This document shows, one piece after another, positions 35,433-47,315 of a DNA stretch of 64,000 bases. The position numbers and the translations under genes were made by a program. The notes below the pieces were generated by a model. It was not told where the DNA came from. It did no database searches and saw only the letters and a program-made list of their open reading frames with translations. Every line of letters begins with the position of its first letter. Positions within the stretch are counted from its first letter, which is position 1. The stretch covers positions 899,588 through 963,587 of the forward strand of contig NMRA01000043.1 in assembly GCA_002633005.1 (NCBI GenBank), written 5' to 3'. Origin of the DNA: Phoronis australis (lineage: Eukaryota; Phoronida; Phoronidae).

Positions 35433-38375
35433 TCACGTAACAGTAATGCTTCTTAAATATGCTGCAAAAGTCATCAAATTTTATTTGATCAAAATTTTCA
35501 AAAACAAATTCAAACAGGAAGACATTTTGAATTTAACTTGATGATTTGCACAGTTTATAATGTAAAGCTGTGATAAAGAAACACATTATGAAATTCTAAC
35601 CATTTTTAACAACGCAGTAAACTTTTGAAACACGAAAAATGACAAATATGACATTTAATGTTAGCCGAATTAGAGGAAGTTTTACCATTGCTTGTAATGT
35701 ATACCTATCGTAAAACGATACTAAGTAAATTTTTCATTACTTGTGATATAGCAGTCAGCCCTTGGAAATTGGCAATTATTTTGTGCAAAGTAACTGAAGA
35801 CATCCTTAATGAACACACAACCAGCTAAATCCATCAGTGTGCTTTGCAAAGGAAATCCATTATTGCTCACGAACAATTAGATGCCTAGCAAAGAACTGAC
35901 AACACAAGTTGGCTAAATGCTGATATTAAAACGTGAAGGAGAGAAGTAAACCTCAGGCTTCAGTAAAAACAGCTTAGGATTATAAATTTGGTCTAGTCAG
36001 CTTCCTTACAAACAGTAGAAATGATATAAAAGAAAGAATGAAAGTTTTGTGACATCCAGTTGATGTAACAAAACAAAGAAAAATTGAAACAAATACTGGA
36101 ATTTGCTTACTTGAGTTCGTGAGAGACGGATGCAATGTCGCTAACTCAATTAAGTATTTGACTCTTTATTTTAAAAGAAATATTTCGGCCTGAGATAAAC
36201 CAACAGTTCGTTTTAAGTTCAGACCAAGTTTGCGAAGTTAGCTTTTCGGGGCAGTTTAGCTTTCGATACCTAAGCAGAGTGGCTGCCATGGTAATTCCTG
36301 GCGTTTTGTATCAACCAATTCTAGTCAAGCAAAGGAACGCGACATTGCTTTGGTCAGGTCAGTGAAGAACGTAGTTTTGATATCAGAACATGGTTCATAA
36401 CGGCTTTTATAATCACTGCACTTGCGGGTGCAACAGCCACGTTACTACTCATCACATTAGATGTCTTTTGTCAACTACTTTGTCATCAGTTCCTATTTTT
36501 CACCTGTATTTAGTAAATCTTGTTTGTGTGTAAAGGTTGTATTTCCCAAAAACTCAAGTTGTACAAGACTGAATTACTACAAATGACCAAACTAGCTCTA
36601 CATCAGGCAGCAGGTTCTATACACTGTTTGAGATTTTGAAATCTGATTTAACTTTGTTGTACATCCCCATTTATGAATGAAAGCCACCTCACATTTGGTT
36701 GACACTATATCCCTTGCTTTTTAAGCCCCACATCAATGTAGCTCCTTAGGCATTAGCCCCATTGACAATTGACCTTACGCCAGCAGAAGATCGCTCCGCC
36801 TATGATGTCACGTGATGCGGAAGTCCGACATTAGAGAATGGCTTCGTCAAGCAAGACCGGTGTGCTAACTGATATTCACGCAGACTTTGGCGAACATTAT
36901 CTTCCCTATGAATCTCGCCATGACAAAGACAAAAGGCAACAGCCTTCAGAAAAGGTTCCTACCCGGGAAAGGGGTGAAGATTTACGTCAAGAACACCTGA
37001 TGTAAACCGCCCGCGGATGTTTCAGAGGTCAACGCAAATCCCGCCTACGAGCCTCATAGAGTTGACATCAGCGTCGCCAAAAACTGCACGAATGCAGTTA
37101 AAAATAATAGTACAAATCTTTAATGAATAACAGTTCTTCCCTAAAAGCAAAATGAACGTTTTACTAAAATATTTAGGGGATCAAGAAACCTACTGAGCTG
37201 TAACTGTAAGTTTAGCCGAGAATTTCGACAGGGCCAAGACTGGAGTTACGAAGGAATAGGAATAGGCCTATAACAACACTCACAGTCAGCATAGATGTAA
37301 GAGCCTGTAATAGGTAAGTAGGTAGGCCTGCAATGCATTTTGACTCTTTTTTAATTGATTGACTATATTTTAACTCATTTTCGTCAGGGCTATGGAATGG
37401 TCGTCATGTATGAATGGTTATAACGAATCAGAAAGTGATCGCAGAGGCGGTGGGTCACACACTTAACAAAGACTGTAATACATAGCCAAAATTACAATAT
37501 TGGGAAGAAATATCAAAAATAGTGCATAACTTAGAACATACTTGTGTTAAGCTCTAGGTTAGGCTGCTCGTGCGGGAATACACACAGTTTAAGTAATCCA
37601 TCGTTTGCTCCTTACGTCACTTTTAGGCTTTGAAAAAGGCCACAAATTTACAGGGCTTTCATCTCTGTCGGTATAACAACTGTCTGAATTACACACACCA
37701 CAACACCTCTTGACCATTTAAAAAGCACATTGTAGTTGAACGTGTTTTGTCCTACAGCCGCTAATGTTTGTCGGACAGATGGCGACTTGAACTGCAGTCT
37801 GGAGGAATGTCCGGAATGCAGCATTCTGATTGGTAAATCACACTTGTCATTCATTTTCTGGCGTAAGGTCAATTCAGGAATATGCCCATCACGAATTCCC
37901 AAAAATTCTGTTTCTGAGTGTCTGCTTGATTTTTGAGTTTTCCAATTTTAAGTTCTCCAGGCAGTCACCTGAATGAGAACCCTACATGTAACAACAAAAT
38001 TTGCAGCAGGTGTATAAAAATGATGTCACAAAGACTTGGTATTGCTGAAGGCATTCATTAATGGACACTGTGTGTTACATTCAAGAAGTGTTCAATGTGT
38101 GTCTTTGAATTAAAGTGGATTCATTTGTAGCTACAATTGTATTTTCATTTCGATCAATCAGCATTTAGTTACGTAATGACCTCTGTTAGAATCTGCCTGT
38201 GCTGATTTACAAGATAAACACCCCTCTGTACAGCCAAGCATTTTGTGAGAACCAAGTTGTAGGCACTGCTTTTCAACTACTGTAGAATTTCTTTCAATGA
38301 CTACCACAACTACAGTCAACTGTATGTCAGTAATATTCCACAACCAGCTGTGATCAACAAGTCTGGACTACTTAC
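35433..38375. other. Intron sequence between the Kolobok-like element and CASK exon 1
   Basis: Apart from the short ORF at 36838-37005 I see no repeats or exons. 35630-35720 shares the phrase 'gaaaaatgaca...ttttaccat' with 12630-12690 and 15870-15930, a small dispersed repeat. Confidence 0.5.
36838..37005 (+). CDS. Short ORF (56 codons) in a promoter-like context, unrecognised
   Basis: ATG at 36838 follows GTCACGTGATGCGGAAGTCC, which holds an E-box (CACGTG) and an ETS-like CGGAAGT, in a locally CpG-richer patch (36770-37080). The ORF begins MASSSKTGVLTDIHADFGEH and is charged in its second half. It has no domain I know. It may be the first exon of a nested plus-strand gene, a transposon fragment, or chance. 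Confidence 0.25.
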   Translation: MASSSKTGVLTDIHADFGEHYLPYESRHDKDKRQQPSEKVPTRERGEDLRQEHLM

Positions 38376-38434
38376 TTCCCAATCACCTCATGCAGTTCGT
38401 AGACATCATCAAACAGAACTTCCCCATCCATCAT
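38376..38434 (-). CDS. CASK: CASK exon 1 (start codon, residues 1-20)
   Basis: Reads MMDGEVLFDDVYELHEVIGK when the final AA is joined to G of the next exon. This matches the CASK/Caki N-terminus (acidic start, then LFxDVYEL.EVIGK). The donor is GGGAA|GTAAGT, phase 2. The first ATG is preceded directly by TTTTCAG, a possible 3' splice site, so a non-coding upstream exon is likely. The AT-rich sequence above 38434 does not look like a promoter. Two ATGs stand in tandem; I chose the first because human CASK also starts two to four residues before its acidic run. The exon is isolated from the rest of the gene by a 22-kb intron. Confidence 0.9.
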
Positions 38435-38579
38435 CTGAAAATATATGGCATAATAACTATGATTCAGGTGGCGGTCTCTTCACATTCATTCTGATAATGG
38501 CAGTATTGAAAAACGATTTACACATCAGGCTTATTACAATGCAATGGGTAAGTAATATGAAAAGCAATCTGTATAAAAA

Positions 38580-39000
38580 ATGTCTGTAAATTTTCATGAT
38601 GATCCTGGACTAGTGTGGCAGAAAGAAAGGCAGACGGGAGAAACAGATGCAAAAAAAAACAAAAAATGGCCACAAGGTGGCAAAAAATCTGTCAAATCCA
38701 TCCAAAAATGGAATGGCATCATAGCCTTCTTATTAAAATTTATTTGCCGAACTTCACGAAAATCTATCAAGAAACTCCGAAGATACAGAGGCAAACGTAA
38801 AAAAACTGAAATTGCCACTAGGGAGCGCAGCAGTATTCGGATCAGTCCAAAACTCGTCGTGCATTGTGAGCATCATAGGAACACGCGCCAAATCTCATTA
38901 TGATCCTGCAAGGGGTCCGCGGACGCTGGACGCCCAGACAGAAATGACGGAAATACACACCCTCATGTATATGGGCGCATGAGACGCAGACATGCACAGC
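38580..39000 (+). repeat. Modular CTCF-like repeat, two modules
   Basis: GGCCACAAGGTGGC (about 38668) and GCCACTAGGGAGCGCAGCAG (about 38813), then the terminal part: 'gacgctggacgcccagaca' and a degenerate stem CCCTCATGTATATGGGCGCA near 38960-38985. Confidence 0.85.
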
Positions 39001-39239
39001 TCTCGCAGACACGTATCTGCACTCAACAGGAGCCAGTTTCATCAAAATCTCCTCACTTCATAACATACGGTATTTACAGACACTAAACAGAAGAATTATG
39101 GACTAGTCATAAGTTTGGCGTAAGTCTCTGTTTAGAAATTGTGTATAAAAACATGACAAAGGTTAAATTATGTTAGTGAAACACACTCCAGACTTGTGGT
39201 CTGTTAACCTCTCTAAAATGATTAACAAAACTTCTATGA

Positions 39240-39780
39240 GCATCCACTGAGTGGTACATCCACTGAGTGGTACAACCACTGAGTGGCCAGGACAACCACT
39301 AATTAGTGTTACAACCACTGAGTGGTAAATACAACCACTAAGTGTTACAAACACCACGAAGTTAAGCATTAGTGTTCCCATCAGCTTTGGAGTTATAGCT
39401 CAACGAAGTTATCGCAATGTGACCTTTGGCCTTGCAGCTATTTACAGTGGTTACCATCAAAAATGGCAAGGACCTCTCCATCTCTCCTTCACAAGGTGGC
39501 TTAGGAGCCGGTAGGAAAGGCCTTTAAGTGGTCAATTCCACTACTGAGTGTTACAACCACTGAGTGGTCAATACAATCACTTAAGATGCTATAACTCAGA
39601 GTGGTCAATGCAACCACGGAGTGGTACAACCACTGAGTGGTACAACCACTGAGTGATACAACTACAGAGTGATACAACTACAGAGTGATACAATCATTGA
39701 GCACAAAGTGATACAATCGCCAAGTGATACAACTATTAGTAATAAAACTGGTGAGCGATACAAGCACTAAGTGATAAGTA
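39240..39780. repeat. CCACTGAGTGG short-unit array
   Basis: Repeats of ~16 bp built on ACAACCACTGAGTGGT, tight at 39240-39340 and 39540-39680, then decaying to GTGATACAAC units up to 39780. The core CCACTGAGTGG is a near-perfect palindrome. Confidence 0.9.
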
Positions 39781-39784
39781 AATA

Positions 39785-40194
39785 CAAGGGGGAATCAACA
39801 ATTGATCGGACTTCAAAACCACTTTCCCACACTTCAAAACCATCTGGCTTGACTGCAAAACCAATGAGCTATGTTCTAATTTGGTGGCAAGACCTCAAAA
39901 TGCGATGTCCTATACCTCAAAACCAGATACCTGCAGCCAAAGAACTGGTTGGCCGGAACTAAAACAGGTTGGACGATGCTGAAACACAATGGGCGAATAA
40001 ATCAATGGCCAACTGGTTATAGCACTGGCCATAGTGTTTTGGGTCCAGCCAACTAGGTTTTTGGGTGAGTTCATCACATTTCGAAGTCCGGACAACATGT
40101 TTGATCACCGGGCATTTGGTTTTGCAGTCCAGCCGACTGGTTTTGAAATCCGAGCAAGTGGTTTTGAAGTCCGACTAATTGTTGATTCCCCTTG
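39785..40194. mobile_element. Foldback element with long inverted arms (410 bp)
   Basis: Left end CAAGGGGGAATCAACAATTG; the right end is its complement. The arms run most of the length and contain repeated TCAAAACCA motifs with GG after a few bases. AATA on both sides may be the target duplication. No coding frame. Confidence 0.8.
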
Positions 40195-43100
40195 AATATT
40201 GGCACATGCAAAAATAGTAAGCCTAAACAATGTTAACACAATCATCACTGGACACATGACCTAACTAATGGCCAATAAACACATGAAATGCTACTACTGA
40301 CTAAGTCTGTGCAAATGTTGGTCAAGTTTGTCATGATAAACAGATGATCTATGGATACAACTGCAGATGAATCACAGAAATACAATCAATATCTAGTAGA
40401 GGTCTGTGACTTCTTGATAACACTTGAAAATCGGGATTACCAGTAATCACTTTTCATAATCACCAACAATATCGAGAACTTGGGCATCATAGAAGAAGAC
40501 CGAGGAGAGAAAGAAATTGGCATCACTAATGGATTTGGTCAGAAAACACCAAGATGCCAGAAACTTAATTTACAAGAAACACAACAACAAATGCATGGAC
40601 TAAAGACAAATGCAGCAGGCCAGTAGCCATGGGGGTTGAAACACAGTTAGACGGCCTATAAACATGTTGCATGAATATACCTCGTGCAAGTTTTGAAAAT
40701 GGTAATGTTTAAGTATGTAAGATTACCTTTAAGGCATTAGTGCTAGCTATCCAACAGTTGGTAGAGCTGTACCACAAAAACATGACTCCTACAGTAAATT
40801 CTCCAAACAATGTTTTGAATGCCAACAGTTTCTCAACACATTGTCTAGTAGATTGATTTATTGGTTGTTTCTTTTCTTTTGTGAAAAAATAAAAATATCA
40901 CTTGTCCACCATCTGTATCTCAAATTATCAACATTTCACTATACTTGTCACTGCCCTTGCAGATTCAGAGCTGGGCAAGTAAAAGTTCATTGGATGATCC
41001 CTAGATGGCAGCAAATTGTTACAGTTGTTAGGTACTGTATCCTTTTTCTGTCTGGAGCTTAAAAATATATTGTCTCTGCACTATTGTTTTGAAATGGACA
41101 ATACGCTTTGTAACACATACTAAGAGTGTTTTTGGAGCACTATTAGAAATAATTTTATTTCGATTATTTCTAAAAACGGTTAAGGGTGTGGATACTGAAT
41201 TTTGAGTCGTGCTTGCCTTTGTGTCTGAATCGATGACACCGCATCTTAACAAGTGGATTTTCAAAGCGGTCGCAGAGTAGGAATTGGCACTTACCGTGAA
41301 GGTCATAGCCAGTGGCAAAGTTTCACTCTGTACCACAAGTTTATTTCTTAAATAAATCTGCCTTTCATTGCTGCTTTGTTAGACCTGTGTTCACTACCTT
41401 CCTAACTTTCATACAAAATTGTTGAATGGTTTACTTTATTCCATATATGGCATAAGTAGATTAAATCGCTCAGTCTGACAGCAATGCAGCCATTGTGATT
41501 GGCTAACAACGCGGCAAACACTAAGAAGCCACTGACGTTCCACACACACTGCGAATATTTTCCGCATTGCAAACCCTTTTTTTCTGATGCTTGCGAACAG
41601 AAATTTTTAACAATTAAGTATGGCCACCACTTTTTTCTCCTGCAGACAGGAACAATAATCACGTTTATTTTTACATTGCCTTGTGTTCTGAAATAAAAAA
41701 CTGATTTGGTGCTTTCTGAAGGTAGTCACCACATCACCATCATTAGAAGAGCGCCTGTGACTTATCCTGTCTACATCACTCAATCTCGAACATGTTATAC
41801 ATCATGACCAAAACCTCAACCACAGTTTTGTGAGTGCCATTGATGAATGTATTGCAAGGAAATCCACAGCATGTGAAAAACGTATTCTCTTGGTGGTAGA
41901 ATCAGATAGGAATGCTCACTTTTATGAATGCTGCTGAATAGCTGGCAGCAACCCCTCAAAAACAAACATTTTTTATCAAAGTTTGGCATTAAATTTATCA
42001 GCAGTGCCAACTCGAAATGGAAATTTTAAGTCCTGAAAGACACAGTTTGAAAAGCTGGATGACCTAAATTTGAGCTACGCAACCTGATTTTCTGACTTAC
42101 TTGCACAACTGGCGACAAGGCATCTGAGGCCTACATATAACTCTGGATATGGAATGAAGAAGGCTGAATTCAATATGAAAAAGACCCTAATTAATTACTA
42201 CGGCTATATGAGTTTTGATTAGAAAATGTGGACTTAGAGGGTCCTGGATTTTGATGGCCATTTTCAATCACTGGCAACAAACTGTCTAGATCGAAATGTG
42301 GTACCCCTGTACGCCAAGTAAGTGACAAAATGTGTGTAGTTATACTACTTGGATCAATACCTTAGAATTATCAGAATGTCATCAATAAGTCAAACAAACT
42401 TATTCTAAGTTGTTTGTAAACTGTTGTTGGTCTATTGCAAACTGGTAGTTTCTCACCCAACTCTATACAGATTAACAGCTCACTACTGGGAAACTCTACA
42501 GACTGTAGTCACTGAAAACAACTGTGGAACCATTGATCCGCTTAATTCCAATGAGAGTGGTTATTTGCTTTCACAAGACCTTATCAAGAAAAATCCAATA
42601 GAGATATGTTGAATACAATGTTTCTTCACATTAGGAGATAAGCAAGACACACACTGGGGTGCCTTCAATAAAAAGCAAGAGAATGGTGTGATTTGAACTT
42701 GTTCTTAGAAACATCACAAAAACTAGGCACTTTAAAAGAATACTTGGAATAAAACACCTACACACCAGCCATCTCCAAAATAATAACTTTCAACTTTTTG
42801 ACTAATAGACCACTTGCTATTTTCAAATTGGTCTCCCATTGTCCTTAATTATCTCAACTTGTCCTTAACAAGGGTTGGGTGCCAATGTTTGAAAACTGGA
42901 CCATACCAATACTAATGCTGTCAACTAGATACTCACTCCACACTCATAGGACTATAAACATCAAAACACACACAGGCTGAGAACATGCATTGTGTTTTAT
43001 AAAGTATTCATTTTATTAATGATGTATTAGAGTATAGCCTAGGGTAACATTTATCAATGACACTTTGTTTATTGCTTGAGACTCAAACTGTGACCAGCTG

Positions 43101-45150
43101 TGACAATTGTCAAAGACCCTGTCATTTTTTCCAAACCTAAAATTCACCTCTAATTTGACAAAGGAAAAATCCGAGACCAATTTTATGACACCAAGTGATC
43201 TAAATTAAAAGTTAGTTTTTGTGACGGAAGGCAGGTTGTTAGACGCTTTAAAAAAACCGTCTTCGTGTAAAAATTGAGCAGAAAACTACAGGTGTGATGT
43301 TATTTAACAACACAGCGGTGAACGGTGTTCACGGAACTGAGGCAGCACGTCGGATCAGAATTGTCTATACCAATTTCACACAATATTTTCTTGTTGACAC
43401 GACATGATAACCATGTTATTATTGATATTTCTAAGAGGAGAAATAAATATGTACCTGACATTTTTATTCACCTCAGTACACAGTACTTTCACCAACTGGG
43501 AAAACTCATATTTCAACACTCCACTACCACATTCTACTGCCCTTAGGGATGCATACCAGTTACAAAGCCAATTTAAACTGTTAAAATGTATGTTTTTGCA
43601 TACTTCAACCTGAGATGAATTTAGCAAAGACCAATAAGCAAACTAGTACTTTGCTATGGGCGTTTAGCGTTAATTTCTTCATTACATTAATATACCACTT
43701 CTTGAATACCTGTGTGCAACACTAGAGGGTATGTGGCAATGTTTACAGGGTATCCAGGAAACAAAGGACTTTTCCAGGTACTTTATATGACTGTGGAGTT
43801 TGCAGAATCTCTGGGCCCTCACAAGGGGTATGCTGGCTGTCAATCATCAATCTGGAACTTAACGAATTCATTCAAGAATTCCAAACAAGTAATTTATGTA
43901 TTTTTGCAAATTCAATGCAAGTAACCAGGCATTCAGTTACCTGAAATTCAATCAAACTTAAAAACTTTTGAGTATGCTGTTAATACTTTACAAATGACAA
44001 ATCATAACTTTGCTGGCCAACATCTCCATCACGTTAACCGACCACCCTATCACCTGGTAATGAGTGGGTGAGCTTCAACAAGCCAGTAACAACTGTTTGA
44101 CCTTTCTAAACAAATGCAATAATGGCATCCACCTGAACCAAGGAAATGCAGCCGAAGTCAGAGAGCAGCCAGGGATCGGTAACGATAGTTTTGACATGCT
44201 AATCACCCAGTAAAACGTAAACACTGTGATCATCCTCCATGTCCTTCATCCTGGCCCACAAACAGTTGTTGCTAACAGAAGCAGAAAGGTGGATTTTTGA
44301 TGAGCTATGGGCAGTTGCAGGGCAGATAAGCCTTTTACAGAGAACGAAGAAGGAAACCGTGTGAGCAGAATACAAGAGCATGAGGTAGACATCATTATCA
44401 GCTGAATATACACAAGACTTTTGCTCTCATGAGGGGAAAGGTGCCTGTACCTTCTGATTAGGGATTTTTAGACAGCGAAAAATCTCCTCCCAGGCGTAAA
44501 TCAATTCAAAGGTCAGTGTGAAATAAGTGATCCTAAACTTGAGGGGAATTTATAATCACTGGAGAATTTTGGGGCTTGATGAAATTTAGAATGACCTTGT
44601 TTTTCAGAGAGAGGCATGGGGCTAATATTCAGCCACATAATCAAGGTATCGGAAATACTAATGCACACAGGAAAATATAAATCTCAAAAATAAAAGTACC
44701 TTCCTGGGGTGCTGCAAATATTTTCCCCTTTACATGTACCGGGTATGTGATGTAAATTTTGGCCAACAATCAACTTGCACACATGTAACTTCACCAACAA
44801 TAATCCTGTAATGTTCCCAATACCAGACTACGAGTGGTCACCCAAAAAACATGAGCTGCTTACTCCTCACCATCAGTAGTCCCATAGTACAACTTACCAG
44901 CATACCAATTGGTGTAACTGAGCAATGCAAGACAGTACATAGTAGTTTGAACTAACTGGACATATGACTGAAGCTCAGTTGCTGTGGAAGGGTTTAATAA
45001 TCTATGAGTGGGTTGACAGACAGGAAATAATGGATATTCCGCTATGTGTAACTGGAACAGTTAATTTTTCCAACAAGGCCCTTTACTACTTGTGATTTTG
45101 TTGCTCCTTGCCAATAAAAGTTTCAGAGAAACATCAAAAAGAATTGAGAA
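40195..45150. other. No gene recognised
   Basis: AT-rich sequence without clear repeats or exons. A small hairpin (AGAAATAATTTTATTTCGATTATTTCT region) lies at 41133-41165. Open frames up to 102 codons (41028-41336, minus) show no domain. There is no convincing splice structure. Confidence 0.5.
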
Positions 45151-45159
45151 GTCTGTGTG

Positions 45160-45540
45160 ACGTAGACCCAAGACACTTCCACTCCACTTGCCAGACGTAG
45201 ACCCAAGACACTACCACTCCACTTGCCAGACACTTCCACTCCACTTGCCATATGTAGATCCAAGACACATCCACTTCACTTGCCCGATGTTATCCAAGAC
45301 ACTTCCACTTCGCTTGCCAGATGTAGACCCAAGACACTTCCACTCCACTTGCCAGATGTAGATCCAAGACACTTCCACTTCACTTGCCAGACACTTCCAC
45401 TCCACTTGCCAGATGTAGACCCAAGACACTACCACTCCACTTGCCAGATGTAGATCCAAGACACTTCCACTTCTGCACTTGCCAGACACTTCCACTCCAC
45501 TTGCCAGATGTAGATCCAAGACACTTCCACTCCACTTGCT
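45160..45540. repeat. 35-bp minisatellite with 22-bp short units
   Basis: Units GATGTAGACCCAAGACACTT plus CCACTCCACTTGCCA (35 bp) are interspersed with shortened units that lack the first 13 bases. About eleven units. Open on both strands, hence spurious frames. Confidence 0.92.
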
Positions 45541-45866
45541 TTGGTTATGGTGAATTCTGTCCCACAATTTAACATGCCAACCTCACAAACCATGTCCAGA
45601 GGCCGCCACCTTGTTATGGTACGTTAGTAAGCTCTCAAGCCTACTTGCAAAACATACTCGCCCTTCACTTGGTGATTTGTCGTGGTCTTGCTTTATTGCT
45701 AGGTTCTGGCATCTGCGGAGTGACTCTTTGTAATTCTAGTACATACCGTATACAAGAGACTTTCACCCATGTAATTGTAGTACATGTATACATGATGTTA
45801 ATTTTAACAGGTCACCAAACAGGAGCTGACAGTGCTAAGCCCTGTTGGCAAAAGCTAAAAACGAAA

Positions 45867-47315
45867 TACCGTATTCATCCTAATAAGCTCCCAGGGCGCT
45901 TAGAAAAATGCGCTTCAGGAAGGGGGGGCCTTATTATAGCCCAAAGTGGTTGAAACTCCGCAAGAGATGAAATCATAAGCTAGAATTCATCAAATTTACG
46001 CTCTGTGACGCACCTGTAACCTACAAAATTGCAGTGCATCGGTATCAAACTCTATTGTTAAATTACGAGAATTTTTCAGAAAATCCCAGTGCGAAAACCA
46101 ACCAACCAACTGATGCGTTGCTGTCTCGCAATCGCCGATAGGTCAACTTGAATTCTTGAGTAAAAATATAGTTTCGACTCAACAAATTACGAGAAGTCCT
46201 CCTTAAGTTTTCAAAATAGCATCCCTAACACTGTAAAGTTCCTATGGAGTGGGGATTAACTCCATATTAAGTCCAAATCTGCGCTAGATTGAACTCCGCT
46301 ACAGGAGAAAAATCTCAGGACGAACACACGTTGTCGTCACATGATGTTTGTTTTGAAGTTCCGTCAATCTGTGTGAGTGGGCGAGCACGTGCGTGTTATC
46401 AGAGTTCATTTGTGTGAGTAAACGCGATATAACGATCTAGGTGTGCATTGTAACTAATGAAATTAACACAAGCAGTAAAGCAGAACGTGTTTTATTTAGC
46501 ACTTGTTGATCTCATCTGCTAAAAAACGTTCGAGAATTTTCTCGGTAAGGTCAATATTGAGTCACCGGGTGACTGGATGTGCGACAGTCTAACAGCAACT
46601 TTTCGGGAGATTCGGGGGTTGTAAGGGTGCAGAAGTGTTCACTATCAGAGGGTCATTTTGACTTTATAAACACCAATTACCATTAGTTTAATAATTCCTC
46701 CTAAATATAACGCAAACATTTTTTACAGTATTAAAAACTTTAAATGCCAGTATTTATTTCTTGCCGATGCTATGCTACCCGTTTCACTAATAGATAGTTC
46801 CCGAAGACTAATCGTCGTTGACAGGTACTTGTATGTAGCGTGCGCTTCCTGGCCACGTGCTTTTAACAAGGGTCAAGTTTTTATTAGTCTTTGATTCACG
46901 GTTTACACGTATACAAAGAAATTTGGATTCCTGATGAGGGAGAAGATCTATATGGGAAAGATACAATACAATCCATTTGACAAGTACGCTGTGTCTCTTC
47001 TGAAAGGCCAGACCATAAAAGGACACGTCCCTCGCAAGATCAGCAAAACTTGCATTCCTTTTGAACCATGGCGGAAGTTTGAAGTGTATAGTCACGGCTA
47101 AATAGCGACATAGCGGCGAGGCTCATGGTCTACAAATTCCACGCACAATGATTTTTTCAGGACTGTCGGATCTTATTGATAAATTGAAGACATTACTGTA
47201 GAATTTTAGATCTGTAGACGAGGCATTTTTCGCATGTACACGACTTTCATGAACTGGGCGCTTATTTTAGCAAAGTCTGAAAATGCGTGGGGGCGCTTAT
47301 TAGGGCGGTTGCGGT
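45867..47315. mobile_element. Non-autonomous TIR element, copy 3 (about 1450 bp)
   Basis: Begins TACCGTATTCATCCTAATAA and ends GGGCGCTTATTAGGGCGGTTG. Same orientation as copy 1. It carries an extra ~190-bp segment (about 46940-47150) near the right end, absent from the other two copies, and the internal CACCGGGTGACTGGATG segment shared with copy 2. Confidence 0.85.

Larger units (their letters stand above)
16251..38375 (-). other. CASK intron 1 (22 kb)
   Basis: 22,125 bp between the start-codon exon and exon 2. It hosts the elements listed separately: 17485-18294, 18687-19976, 20672-22571, 26179-26448, the minisatellite 27541-28375, modular repeats 27055-33770, and the Kolobok-like element 33800-35428. 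A less repetitive, CpG-richer stretch runs from about 22.7 to 25.4 kb. No nested gene is proven. Confidence 0.7.

Noticed and set aside
41028-41336. 102-codon minus frame followed by a GTAAGT-like site as an exon
   Set aside because: No recognisable protein, no matching acceptor phase and no partner exon.
45211-45572. 118-codon minus frame rich in Trp/Gly/Ser
   Set aside because: Tandem repeat artefact of the 35-bp minisatellite.
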